Positions 18,157 through 27,287 of a stretch of DNA of 64,000 bases are shown here, piece after piece. How positions within the stretch are numbered: position 1 is the first letter of the stretch; each line of letters opens with the position of its first letter. Both the position numbers and the translations under genes were made by a program. The stretch is from Xanthomonas cissicola (GTDB lineage Bacteria > Pseudomonadota > Gammaproteobacteria > Xanthomonadales > Xanthomonadaceae): NCBI RefSeq assembly GCF_008801575.1, contig NZ_VZPL01000018.1:1-64000 (forward strand), in the 5' to 3' direction. The notes below the pieces were generated by a model. That model did not search any database. It saw only the letters and a program-made list of their open reading frames with translations, and was not told the DNA's origin.

Positions 18157-18876
18157 ATGGCCACTGCCCGTTACCTTCGCGATCTGTTGGCCCTGGTCCT
18201 GGGCGGTATGGCAGGAAGCGGCGCCGCCAGTGCTGCCGAGATCGCCATCGCGCCGACCACCGCGCATATCCCGGCCGACAGCGATCAGGTAACGGTCTGG
18301 CTTTACAACCAGGCCGCCCAGCCATGGCGTGCCGACGCCAAGCTCTACCGCTGGCGCCAGGACGGTGAGCGCGAACTCCTCGAGCCGGCCACCGGCGCCA
18401 CCGTCAGCCCGGCGCATTTCGAAATACCATCGCAGGGCCGGCAACTGCTGCGCGTGATCCGCCTCGGCCCCAGCCCCACGCAGGCCGAAGACAGCTACCG
18501 GCTCGTCGTGACCCAGCACGCGATCGGCAACGAGACCGACCTGCTGCGTTATTCCACCCCCGTGTTTGCACAGCCCAGCCAGGCCCGCGCAGCGCAACCG
18601 GCGCTGCATGCCAGCCTGGCCGGGCACGGCAGCCAGCGCGCGTTGCGCATCTACAATTCCGGCCCCAGCCATGCGCGCCTGGCCGACCTGGCCTATATCG
18701 ATGCCGGCGGTACCCGCCGCAACATCCGCAACGACCTGGCCGGCTACGTCCTCCCCGGCCAGACCCGCCAATGGAACCTGCCCGCCAACCTGCCCGCAGG
18801 CAGCGGCCGCTTCGTGGCGCGTATCAACAGCGATATCGAAAGCACGCTGGCCTTGGAGCCGGGAGTGGGGAATTGA
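18157..18876 (+). CDS. Second periplasmic fimbrial chaperone, PapD-like
   Basis: The product has 239 residues with a signal peptide (SGAASA), then AEIAIAPTTAHIPADS opening domain 1 and RQLLRVIRLGPSPTQ as the subunit-binding strand. It shares GYVLPGQT and the closing FVARIN with the first chaperone, pointing to an old duplication. Two chaperones in one operon suggest that one serves a particular subunit, perhaps the small protein encoded just upstream. The final residues (PGVGN) are encoded by the start of a GGGAGTGGGGAATTG repeat arm, so the native C terminus may have been altered. Confidence 0.85.
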   Translation: MATARYLRDLLALVLGGMAGSGAASAAEIAIAPTTAHIPADSDQVTVWLYNQAAQPWRADAKLYRWRQDGERELLEPATGATVSPAHFEIPSQGRQLLRVIRLGPSPTQAEDSYRLVVTQHAIGNETDLLRYSTPVFAQPSQARAAQPALHASLAGHGSQRALRIYNSGPSHARLADLAYIDAGGTRRNIRNDLAGYVLPGQTRQWNLPANLPAGSGRFVARINSDIESTLALEPGVGN

Positions 18877-18972
18877 GAATTGGGAATGGGTCAAGCGGAT
18901 TGCGCTAGCTGATCGTGGGCTCGTGAACGCCCAAGCGCACCAGGCTCTGCGATTCCCGATTCCCGATTCCCG
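18861..18972. repeat. Paired G-rich/C-rich intergenic repeat, copy 1
   Basis: The left arm at 18861-18890 (gggagtggggaattgagaat...) and the right arm at 18951-18972 (gattcccgattcccg...) are imperfect reverse complements around a 60-base centre. The left arm encodes the last residues and stop of the second fimbrial chaperone. The right arm ends four bases before the -35 element of the rpsB promoter. Confidence 0.7.
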
Positions 18973-18976
18973 CCAA

Positions 18977-19005
18977 TTGCATCACGTTGACTCGCCGGCT
19001 ATACT
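18977..19005 (+). promoter_or_regulatory. Sigma-70 promoter of rpsB-tsf
   Basis: TTGCAT at 18977-18982 and TATACT at 19000-19005 are separated by exactly 17 bases, a good sigma-70 arrangement. The -10 sits in the loop of an inverted repeat (GCCGGC at 18994-18999 and 19008-19013). Transcription should begin near 19012, giving a leader of about 245 nucleotides before rpsB. Confidence 0.75.
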
Positions 19006-19011
19006 CCGCCG

Positions 19012-19257
19012 GCTGTTTTGCGTCTCTTGCGCATTGCGTCGTCCACGTCGGACGTCACCGACGAATTCACACCTGCTGCCGCCATCCGCGCCGGGGTGCC
19101 CTCACAAGGGGTTCGTCGCGGAGGCAACAGGGAAGCCCAACCCCGGAATTACGTGCGTTTGACTGCGAACCTCTCGCAAGAATCCGCACATCCATGTGCG
19201 GACTCTTCAAAAAGTCAGGGCCGCGCACGGCGATTCCGCTCTTACGGAGTTACTGCA
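19012..19257 (+). promoter_or_regulatory. Structured 5' leader of rpsB, probable S2 autoregulatory element
   Basis: The long leader contains a folded element at 19091-19146. CCGGGGT (19091-19097) pairs perfectly with ACCCCGG (19140-19146), and inside it GCCCT pairs with AGGG. E. coli S2 represses rpsB-tsf through its mRNA leader, so an S2-binding site is expected here. The assignment rests on position and pairing, not on a match to a covariance model. Confidence 0.6.
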
Positions 19258-20055
<798 letters not shown>

Positions 20056-20066
20056 TCGGCGTGCAA

Positions 20067-20094
20067 TGCGGCCGCACCATGCTGTGCGGCCGCA
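20067..20094 (+). other. Intercistronic hairpin between rpsB and tsf
   Basis: A perfect 11-base stem (TGCGGCCGCAC at 20067-20077, complement at 20084-20094) with a six-base loop begins 11 bases after the rpsB stop. It has no U tract, so it is more likely a partial attenuator or RNA-processing and stability element than a full terminator. It would fit unequal expression of S2 and EF-Ts. Confidence 0.55.
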
Positions 20095-20224
20095 GCCCCG
20101 ACGGCGCCCTCGCGCTCCGTCGTTGAGGCTACTGCATACATCTACGGGGGCGGCGGCATGCTGCACCGTCTCCTACTGGCGGAATCACTTCCGCCGCACG
20201 CATTCGTCCATATGAGGTAATTCC

Positions 20225-21103
20225 ATGGAAATCACTGCTTCCCTGGTCAAGGAACTGCGCGAGCGCACCGGCGCCGGCATGATGGAGTGCAAGAAGGCAC
20301 TCGTCGAAAACGCAGGCGACATCGACGCCGCGGCCGAGTGGCTGCGCAAGTCGGGCCTGGCCAAGGCCGACAAGAAGGCCGACCGCGTTGCCGCCGAAGG
20401 TCGCATCGCCACCGCCCAGGCCGGCGGCAAGGCCGTGCTGGTCGAAGTCAACTCCGAGACCGACTTCGTCGCCAAGGACGAGAACTTCCTGGCCTTCACC
20501 GAGGTTGTGGCCAATGCCGCACTGAACTCGGACGCTGCCGATGCCGAAGCGCTCAAGAGCGTCAAGCTCGACAGCGGCGAGACCATCGAAGAGCGTCGCG
20601 CTGCGGTGATCGCCAAGGTCGGCGAAAACCTGCAGGTGCGTCGCCTGGTCCGTATCGACAGCGCCAACAACGTCGCGGCCTATGTGCACGGCGGCCGTAT
20701 CGGCGTGCTGGTCGAACTGAAGGGTGGCGACATCGAGCTGGCGCGCGGCATCGCCATGCACATCGCGGCGATGAACCCGCCGCACGTCAAGGCGTCCGAC
20801 GTTCCGGCCGAATTCGTTGCCAAGGAAAAGGAAATCGAACTGGCCAAGATGTCCGAAAAGGACAAGGCCAAGCCGGCCGAGATCCTGGAAAAGATCATCA
20901 GCGGCAAGATCAGCAAGATCGTCAACGAAGTAACGCTGTACGGCCAGCCGTATGTGCTCAACACCGACCAGACCGTCGAGCAGGCAGTCAAGGCCGCCGG
21001 CGCCGAAGTGATCGGCTTCCAGCGCCTGGCCGTTGGCGAAGGCATCGAGAAGGTGGTGGAAGACTACGCCGCCGAAGTGATGAAGCAGGCCGGCCTGGCC
21101 TGA
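20225..21103 (+). CDS. tsf: Translation elongation factor Ts
   Basis: EF-Ts is the nucleotide exchange factor that regenerates EF-Tu-GTP. It has 292 residues (E. coli 283). It begins [26 protein letters not shown], with the N-terminal UBA-like EF-Tu-binding domain, followed by [14 protein letters not shown], the classic signature, and two core subdomains. GAGG lies about seven bases before ATG 20225. It is the second gene of the rpsB-tsf unit and ends at a strong terminator. Confidence 0.97.
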   Translation: MEITASLVKELRERTGAGMMECKKALVENAGDIDAAAEWLRKSGLAKADKKADRVAAEGRIATAQAGGKAVLVEVNSETDFVAKDENFLAFTEVVANAALNSDAADAEALKSVKLDSGETIEERRAAVIAKVGENLQVRRLVRIDSANNVAAYVHGGRIGVLVELKGGDIELARGIAMHIAAMNPPHVKASDVPAEFVAKEKEIELAKMSEKDKAKPAEILEKIISGKISKIVNEVTLYGQPYVLNTDQTVEQAVKAAGAEVIGFQRLAVGEGIEKVVEDYAAEVMKQAGLA

Positions 21104-21122
21104 TCTTCCCCGCTCGAAGGAA

Positions 21123-21149
21123 AGCCGCGGCATGCCGCGGCTTTTTTTT
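21123..21149 (+). terminator. Intrinsic terminator after tsf
   Basis: AGCCGCGG (21123-21130), loop CATG and CCGCGGCT (21135-21142) form a perfect 8-base stem followed by eight T (21142-21149). This is a textbook rho-independent terminator, 20 bases after the tsf stop, separating rpsB-tsf from the signalling gene downstream. Confidence 0.92.
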
Positions 21150-21373
21150 GCCTGTCGATCGCGCATCCGCACACCGGCGCGAACCTGAAGCGAACGCATC
21201 CGGCACAGCGGCCTCAACTCTACAGATGTCATCGGCATTGCCGTTACCCCAAGATGCCGACCAGGCTTTTCGCGTTCCATCACGCATGTCTTGTGGCGCG
21301 GCGATGGCGGAGCATGGCGCGCCCCACTCAACGACCGCAGCTGTATGCTTGTGGCCACTGTTGGCAATGACTC

Positions 21374-22897
21374 ATGCAACCAGATCTCCAGGCCGCCCTG
21401 CACTACTGCCGCAACCTGCCCTCGCCGCCTGGCGTTGCGCTGCGCATCATCGAACTTGCGCAGGATCCGGACATGGACATGACCACCACGGCCAAGGTCA
21501 TCGGCATGGACATGGCATTGAGCGCACGCATGCTGCGGGTGGCCAATTCGCCGCTCTACGCCAGTCGCCGCCGCATCGACAATCTCGGCCAGGCACTGAC
21601 CATGCTCGGCCTCAACGCGACCTTGAGCCTGGCACTGGGCTTTTCGATGGTGCACGGCGTTCGCAGCACCTTCATCGCCCACCCCTTGCATGAGCGCATC
21701 TGGCGACGCGCCGGCCTATGCGCGCTGGCCAGTCGCATCCTCGGCCAGGCCTACGGCATCCGCAAGCCCGAAGAATTGATGCTGGCCGGCCTGCTGCAGG
21801 ACATCGGCAAGTTGGCCCTGCTGCAAGGTGCGCCGGATCTATACGGGCCGCTGCTGGAACAGGCCGCCGACAACACCGCGCTGCTGGATGCCGAACGCGA
21901 ACAGCTGGGCGCCACGCATGCCGAAGTCGGCGCCTGGCTGGCGCATCAGTGGCAGCTGCCGCCGTATCTGCAGAATGCGATTGCGCAGAGCGAAGAAGAG
22001 CCTGCAGGCCTGGAACCGTTCATGGCCTGCGTGGCGCTATCCGGGCGCCTGGCCGATATCTGGCTCTCGGCCAGTGCGGTCGCCGCAACCGAACATGCGC
22101 AGCAGCAGGCCCAGGACGTGCTGGAGCTGGATGCCGAACGCTTCGAAAAAGTGATCGAACGCATCGCCGAATCGCTACCGGAACTGGAAGCCCTGTTCGA
22201 CATCCGCGTGCCGCAGCCCGAGCACATCCAGATGATCTTCGAGCAGGCGCGTGAACTGGCGATGCTGCGTAGCCTGCGCGAATTGCAGGACGTGGCCGAA
22301 GCGCGCCGGCATGCCGACGAATCGGAAAACCGCATGCGTCATCTGGCCGAACAGGCCAGCCGCGATGCGTTGACCGGGGTATTCAATCGGCATCAGCTCG
22401 GTACCGCGCTGACGCATGAGTTCGAACTGGCCTCGCGGCAGGGCTGGCCGCTGTCGATCGCCTTCATCGACCTGGACGACTTCAAGCGCGTCAACGATGC
22501 GCACGGACATCTGGTCGGCGATGAAGTGTTGCGCAATTTCGCGCAAACGCTGCAACGCATGGTGCGCACCAGCGACCTGGTGGCGCGCTACGGCGGCGAA
22601 GAATTCCTGGTGATCCTGCCCAATACACCTGCCGATGCGGCCCTGATGGTGATCGAACGCATCCTGGCCGAAACCGCGCGCACGCCGATGGCGCAACTGC
22701 AGGGCGGCCCACTGCATATCACCTTCTCTGCGGGTCTTGCCACGCACGGCGGTGCCGAGCGCCAGTTCGACAGCATCGACCATCTGTTGCAGGCCGCCGA
22801 CAGCACGCTGTATCGCTCCAAGCATCGCGGCCGCAACCGCGTCACCGCTTACGATGCGACCGACGTACCAACGCCGCCGAACCCGCGCGCGCATTGA
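21374..22897 (+). CDS. HDOD-GGDEF signalling protein, probable diguanylate cyclase
   Basis: The product has 507 residues and no membrane segment. Residues about 10-210 form an HDOD domain (PSPPGVALRIIELAQD, VIGMDMALSARMLRVANS, LQDIGKLALL), a regulatory relative of HD phosphohydrolases. Residues about 335-495 form a GGDEF domain with an intact GGEEF active site near 406-410. RTSD five residues earlier is a complete RxxD inhibitory site, so it should make cyclic di-GMP under product feedback. It sits between tsf and pyrH, which are adjacent in E. coli, so it is an insertion into the translation cluster. The input sensed by the HDOD part is unknown. Confidence 0.92.
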   Translation: MQPDLQAALHYCRNLPSPPGVALRIIELAQDPDMDMTTTAKVIGMDMALSARMLRVANSPLYASRRRIDNLGQALTMLGLNATLSLALGFSMVHGVRSTFIAHPLHERIWRRAGLCALASRILGQAYGIRKPEELMLAGLLQDIGKLALLQGAPDLYGPLLEQAADNTALLDAEREQLGATHAEVGAWLAHQWQLPPYLQNAIAQSEEEPAGLEPFMACVALSGRLADIWLSASAVAATEHAQQQAQDVLELDAERFEKVIERIAESLPELEALFDIRVPQPEHIQMIFEQARELAMLRSLRELQDVAEARRHADESENRMRHLAEQASRDALTGVFNRHQLGTALTHEFELASRQGWPLSIAFIDLDDFKRVNDAHGHLVGDEVLRNFAQTLQRMVRTSDLVARYGGEEFLVILPNTPADAALMVIERILAETARTPMAQLQGGPLHITFSAGLATHGGAERQFDSIDHLLQAADSTLYRSKHRGRNRVTAYDATDVPTPPNPRAH

Positions 22898-23003
22898 GCA
22901 ACCGGTCACGCCACTGCCAACAAAGGAATTTTTACCACGCCAGGTGACAGGCTTCCGCTAGAATTGCCGGCGTTTGCCGATCCCCCACCCCCGAGGTTTC
23001 CCC

Positions 23004-23726
23004 ATGTCCGAACTTTCCTATCGCCGCATTCTTCTCAAACTTTCCGGGGAGGCGCTGATGGGAGACGGGGATTACGGCATCGACCCCAAAGTCATCAATC
23101 GTCTGGCGCATGAGGTGATCGAAGCCCAGCAGGCCGGCGCGCAGGTGGCGCTGGTGATCGGCGGTGGCAACATCTTCCGCGGCGCCGGCCTGGCTGCCAG
23201 CGGCATGGACCGCGTCACCGGCGATCACATGGGCATGCTGGCCACGGTGATCAATGCATTGGCGATGCAGGATGCGCTGGAAAAGCTCGGCGCCAAGGTG
23301 CGCGTGATGAGCGCGATTAAGATCAACGACGTCTGCGAAGACTTCATCCGTCGCCGCGCGATCCGTCACCTGGAAAAGGGTCGCATCGCGATCTTCGCCG
23401 CCGGCACCGGCAACCCGTTCTTCACCACTGACTCGGGCGCAGCGCTGCGCGCGATCGAGATCGGTGCCGACCTGCTGCTCAAGGCGACCAAGGTCGACGG
23501 CGTGTACGACAAGGATCCGAAGAAGCACATCGATGCGGTGCGCTACGACAGCCTGACCTACGACCAGGTGATCCTGCAGGGCCTGGAAGTGATGGATACC
23601 GCCGCCTTCGCACTGGCGCGCGACAGTGACCTGCCGCTGCGCATCTTCGGCATGAGCGAACCGGGCGTGCTGCTGCGCATCCTGCATGGCGAGCAGATCG
23701 GCACGTTGGTGCAGGGCCGCAGCTGA
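23004..23726 (+). CDS. pyrH: UMP kinase
   Basis: This hexameric enzyme phosphorylates UMP to UDP in pyrimidine nucleotide synthesis. It has 240 residues, the standard length. It shows [39 protein letters not shown] and the acidic uridylate-binding loop region [15 protein letters not shown] 23004 (MSELSYRR) follows CGAGG at a good distance. A TAGAAT at 22959-22964 may be its -10, but I see no matching -35. A single G-rich repeat arm begins four bases after the stop. Confidence 0.97.
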   Translation: MSELSYRRILLKLSGEALMGDGDYGIDPKVINRLAHEVIEAQQAGAQVALVIGGGNIFRGAGLAASGMDRVTGDHMGMLATVINALAMQDALEKLGAKVRVMSAIKINDVCEDFIRRRAIRHLEKGRIAIFAAGTGNPFFTTDSGAALRAIEIGADLLLKATKVDGVYDKDPKKHIDAVRYDSLTYDQVILQGLEVMDTAAFALARDSDLPLRIFGMSEPGVLLRILHGEQIGTLVQGRS

Positions 23727-23730
23727 GGCT

Positions 23731-23759
23731 GGGAATCGGGATTGGGGAATCGGGAATCG
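23731..23759. repeat. G-rich repeat arm, single
   Basis: gggaatcgggattggggaat... at 23731-23759 matches the left arm of the paired repeats elsewhere in the window. It begins four bases after the pyrH stop. No convincing right arm is present before frr, so this is a solo or decayed copy. Confidence 0.65.
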
Positions 23760-23872
23760 TTGAGCGCAGTGCTGACGCCTGCGTTGATGCCTGTTTGTCG
23801 AGCGCCTCCAGCGGCAAGTGAACCGCTGCGCGGGTGTTGACGGCCCGCGAGTCGTGAAACCTCAGTCCCGGC

Positions 23873-23878
23873 TATAAT
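23873..23878 (+). promoter_or_regulatory. Probable -10 element of the frr operon
   Basis: A perfect TATAAT lies 33 bases upstream of the frr start, in the context ggctataatctccgg. This resembles the rpsB promoter (ggctatactccgccgg). I see no consensus -35 at 16-18 bases; a TTGACG at 23837 is 30 bases away. Transcription would cover frr-uppS-cdsA-dxr and probably further. Confidence 0.5.
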
Positions 23879-23910
23879 CTCCGGATTCAGCTCCACACGG
23901 ATTCCCGGCG

Positions 23911-24468
23911 ATGCTCACCCAGATCAAACAAGACGCGCAGACGCGCATGACCAAGAGCATCGATGCTCTGCGCCATTCCCTCACCACCATCCGCACCGGC
24001 CGTGCCTCGCCGGCGCTGCTGGACGGCATCAAGGTCAAGGCCTACGGCGCCGACACGCCCCTGAATCAGGTTGCCAGCATCAGCGTGTCCGAAGGCCGCT
24101 CGCTGGTCATCAGCCTGTTCGACAAGGGCATGATCAAGGACGTGGAAAAAGCCATTTACGCCTCGGATCTGGGTCTGACCCCGACCGTGGTCGGCACCGT
24201 GATCCGCCTGAACCTGCCGCCGCTGACCGAGGAGCGCCGCAAGGAGCTCAGCAAGTCCGTGCATGGCGAGGGCGAAGACAGCAAGGTGGCCATCCGCAAC
24301 ATCCGCCGCGACGCCAACCAGCAGGTCAAGGATCTGCTCAAGGACAAGGCCGTCACCGAAGACGAAGCCCGCAGCGCCGAGGACGATATCCAGAAGCTCA
24401 CCGACAAGGCCATCAAGGACGTGGATGAGGTCGTCAAGGGCAAGGAACAGGAATTGATGACGGTCTGA
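23911..24468 (+). CDS. frr: Ribosome recycling factor
   Basis: RRF splits post-termination ribosomes together with EF-G. It has 185 residues, exactly the usual length. The three-helix-bundle signatures are present: [32 protein letters not shown] and [20 protein letters not shown]. It follows pyrH as in E. coli. The uppS start codon lies two bases after its stop, indicating one operon. Confidence 0.97.
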   Translation: MLTQIKQDAQTRMTKSIDALRHSLTTIRTGRASPALLDGIKVKAYGADTPLNQVASISVSEGRSLVISLFDKGMIKDVEKAIYASDLGLTPTVVGTVIRLNLPPLTEERRKELSKSVHGEGEDSKVAIRNIRRDANQQVKDLLKDKAVTEDEARSAEDDIQKLTDKAIKDVDEVVKGKEQELMTV

Positions 24469-24470
24469 TC

Positions 24471-25244
24471 GTGGCGTCGCCTGCCATGCATCCAGTCCCC
24501 TCTGCTGCTGTGCCGCGCCACATTGCCATCATCATGGATGGCAATGGGCGTTGGGCGCAGCGTCGGCGTCGTCCACGCGTCATCGGTCACCGTGCCGGCG
24601 CGCGCGCGGTCAATCGCACGATCGATTTCTGCCTGGAAAAAGGCGTCTCGGCGCTGACCCTGTTCGCGTTCTCCAGTGAAAACTGGGGCCGTCCGCAGGA
24701 TGAGGTCGACGCGCTGATGAAGCTGTTCCTGCATGCGCTCGACCGCGAGGTGGAAGAACTGCAGCGACGTGGCGTGCAGGTGCGCTTCATCGGCGACCGC
24801 AGCCGCTTTGCCGCACCCTTGCGCGACCGCATGGCCGGCGCCGAGCGCAGCACCGCAGCGAACTCGCGGCTGGTGCTGAGCATCGCAGCCAGTTACGGCG
24901 GCCGCCAGGATATCGCCTCGGCTGCCCGCGCATTGGCCGAAGACGTCGCCGCCGGCCGCCTGCAGCCAGAGCAGATCGACGAAGCGCTGCTGTCCAGCCG
25001 GGTCGCCCTGGCCGACCTGCCCGCGCCGGACCTATTCATCCGCACCGGTGGCGACACCCGCATCAGCAACTTCCTGTTGTGGCAGCTGGCTTACACCGAG
25101 CTGTGGTTCACCGAAACCCTGTGGCCGGAGTTCGATGCCGGCGTGCTGCAGCAAGCGCTGGACGACTATGCCGGGCGTGAACGTCGCTTCGGCCTGACCA
25201 GCGCACAGATCGCCGACAAGGCGACGGAGAGCTCCTCCGCATGA
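24471..25244 (+). CDS. uppS: Undecaprenyl diphosphate synthase (cis-prenyltransferase)
   Basis: This enzyme elongates farnesyl diphosphate with eight isopentenyl units to make the C55 carrier for peptidoglycan and O-antigen synthesis. IAIIMDGNGRWAQRR is the catalytic Asp motif, FAFSSENWGRP holds the substrate-binding region, and RTGGDTRISNFLLWQLAYTELWF closes the site. The frame opens with GTG 24471 two bases after frr; ATG 24486 (MHPVPSAA) is an equally good start and would give 252 residues. The stop overlaps cdsA in ATGA. Confidence 0.95.
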   Translation: MASPAMHPVPSAAVPRHIAIIMDGNGRWAQRRRRPRVIGHRAGARAVNRTIDFCLEKGVSALTLFAFSSENWGRPQDEVDALMKLFLHALDREVEELQRRGVQVRFIGDRSRFAAPLRDRMAGAERSTAANSRLVLSIAASYGGRQDIASAARALAEDVAAGRLQPEQIDEALLSSRVALADLPAPDLFIRTGGDTRISNFLLWQLAYTELWFTETLWPEFDAGVLQQALDDYAGRERRFGLTSAQIADKATESSSA

Positions 25245-26068
25245 CCAAGACTCGCGTGATTGCCGCGCTGATCATGGCGCCGCTCGCGATTTGCGCGATC
25301 GTGCTGCTGCCCACCCAATGGCTGGCAGCGCTGGCGGCGGTCCTGTTCCTGACCGGTCTGTGGGAGTGGCTCAAGCTCTCCGGCATCGACGACAGCCTGC
25401 CGCGCACCGTGCTGCTGATGCTCAATCTGCTGCTGATGGTGCTGATGGTGTGGGCCTCGGCCGGCTCCATGGTGCTGTTCCAGATTGCGTCGCTGGTGGG
25501 CGTGGCGTGGTGGCTGTTGGCGCTGCTGTGGCTGCGTTTTTTCACCTTCGGCGCCGATCATGGCAACGGCCAGGCGCGCGCACTCAAGCTGGCCGCCGGC
25601 ACCCTGGCAGTGCTGCCGGCGTGGGCGGCGCTGGTGCTGCTGCACGCCAGCCCGGACAAGGGCAACCTGTGGTTGCTGACCGCGCTGACCATGGTGTGGG
25701 CGGCTGACTCCGGCGCCTATTTCGCCGGCCGCGCGTTCGGCAAGCACAAGCTGGCGCCGCGGGTCAGCCCCAACAAGACCATCGAAGGGTTGCTCGGAGG
25801 CCTGCTCGCCGGCATTGCGGTTGCCTGCGCGTTCGGCTGGCTGGCCGGGCTGACGCTGGCACATGTGCCGCAGCTGGTGCTGGTCTCCGCACTGGCAGTG
25901 CTGGCATCGGTGCTGGGCGACCTGTTCGAAAGCCTGCTCAAGCGCCACGCCGGCGCCAAGGACTCGGGCACGCTGATTCCGGGCCATGGCGGCGTACTGG
26001 ACCGCATCGATGGCGTGCTCGCTGCCCTGCCGGTGTTCGCACTCGGCAAGGAAATTCTCGGATTCTAG
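25241..26068 (+). CDS. cdsA: Phosphatidate cytidylyltransferase
   Basis: This inner-membrane enzyme makes CDP-diacylglycerol from phosphatidic acid and CTP, the branch point of phospholipid synthesis. It has 275 residues with about seven or eight hydrophobic segments. The C-terminal signature [20 protein letters not shown] with VLDRIDG is the CDP-DAG synthase motif. Tight coupling to uppS (ATGA) and the two-base gap to dxr show that lipid carrier, phospholipid and isoprenoid genes are co-transcribed. Confidence 0.95.
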   Translation: MTKTRVIAALIMAPLAICAIVLLPTQWLAALAAVLFLTGLWEWLKLSGIDDSLPRTVLLMLNLLLMVLMVWASAGSMVLFQIASLVGVAWWLLALLWLRFFTFGADHGNGQARALKLAAGTLAVLPAWAALVLLHASPDKGNLWLLTALTMVWAADSGAYFAGRAFGKHKLAPRVSPNKTIEGLLGGLLAGIAVACAFGWLAGLTLAHVPQLVLVSALAVLASVLGDLFESLLKRHAGAKDSGTLIPGHGGVLDRIDGVLAALPVFALGKEILGF

Positions 26069-26070
26069 GC

Positions 26071-27261
26071 ATGGCTGGCTCCTCTCCCCGTCAGGTCGCC
26101 GTGTTCGGCGCCACCGGCTCGATCGGCACATCGGCGCTGGACGTGATCGCCCGCCACCCCGAGCGGCTGCGTGCCAGCGTGCTGTCGGCCGGCAGCAAGG
26201 TCGATGAGCTGCTGGCGCTGTGCGCGACCCACCGGCCTGCGCATGCACTGATTGCCGATGCGACGCTGTACCCGGCGCTGCGCGATGGCCTGCGCGCACT
26301 GGGCCTTGCGACCCAGGCGCACGCCGGTGCCGAGGCGCTGGACGCACTGGCGAGCAGCGATGCGTGCGACACCGTGGTGGCCGCGATCGTGGGTGCGGCC
26401 GGGCTGCCGTCTACGCTGGCGGCGGCGCGCGCCGGCAAGCGTCTGCTGCTGGCCAACAAGGAATCCCTGGTCCTGGCCGGCGAGCTGCTGACCCGCACCG
26501 CAGCCGCCGCCGGCGCTGAAATCATCCCGATCGACAGCGAACACAGCGCCATCTTCCAGTGCCTGCGCTCTTGCGACGCCAGCCGCGGCGTACGCCGGGT
26601 CATCCTGACTGCTTCCGGTGGCCCGTTCCGCAGCCGCGATCGCGCGGCGCTGGCGGCGGTCACGCCCGCGCAAGCAGTGGCGCATCCCAAGTGGTCGATG
26701 GGTCCGAAGATCTCGGTGGATTCGGCGACCCTGATGAACAAGGGCCTGGAAGTCATCGAGGCGCATCACCTGTTTGGACTGCCGGGCGAGCAGATCGATG
26801 TGCTGGTGCATCCGCAGAGCCTGGTGCATTCCCTGGTGGAATTCGTCGACGGCTCCACCCTTGCCCAGCTTGGCCTGCCGGACATGCGCACCACCCTGGC
26901 GGTCGGCCTGGCGTGGCCGGAGCGGGTCGAATCCGGCGTCGGCGGGCTGGATCTGCTCAGCCAGGGCCGGCTGGATTTCGAGGCCCCCGACACCGCCGCA
27001 TTCCCATGTCTGCGCCTGGCCTGGGACGCGTTACGGGCCGGCGGCACCGCCCCGGCGATCCTGAACGCGGCCAATGAAGTGGCTGTTTCAGCGTTTCTTC
27101 AGGGCCAGGTGGGTTTCCTAGCGATCCCTGCGTTGGTCGAACACACGCTGACAACGCTCCAGCGGCACAATGCCGATTCCCTCGACACCCTGCTATTTGC
27201 CGATGCGCAAGCCCGGCAAATCACTGAACGCGCCCTCGCCCACCACGCCCTTCATGCCTGA
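26071..27261 (+). CDS. dxr: 1-deoxy-D-xylulose 5-phosphate reductoisomerase
   Basis: This enzyme converts DXP to MEP using NADPH, the committed step of the non-mevalonate isoprenoid pathway. It has 396 residues (E. coli 398). [17 protein letters not shown] is the Rossmann site; [14 protein letters not shown] and [11 protein letters not shown] contain catalytic and metal residues; [26 protein letters not shown] is the active-site core. Its products feed UppS two genes upstream, a metabolic reason for the clustering. Confidence 0.97.
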   Translation: MAGSSPRQVAVFGATGSIGTSALDVIARHPERLRASVLSAGSKVDELLALCATHRPAHALIADATLYPALRDGLRALGLATQAHAGAEALDALASSDACDTVVAAIVGAAGLPSTLAAARAGKRLLLANKESLVLAGELLTRTAAAAGAEIIPIDSEHSAIFQCLRSCDASRGVRRVILTASGGPFRSRDRAALAAVTPAQAVAHPKWSMGPKISVDSATLMNKGLEVIEAHHLFGLPGEQIDVLVHPQSLVHSLVEFVDGSTLAQLGLPDMRTTLAVGLAWPERVESGVGGLDLLSQGRLDFEAPDTAAFPCLRLAWDALRAGGTAPAILNAANEVAVSAFLQGQVGFLAIPALVEHTLTTLQRHNADSLDTLLFADAQARQITERALAHHALHA

Positions 27262-27287
27262 TCGTTCCACGCACGCGAGTTGCACCC

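Noticed and set aside
18987-18992. TTGACT as the -35 box of rpsB
   Set aside because: It is only seven bases from TATACT. TTGCAT at 18977 has the correct 17-base spacing.
23837-23842. TTGACG as the -35 box of frr
   Set aside because: Spacing to TATAAT at 23873 is 30 bases, too long for sigma-70.
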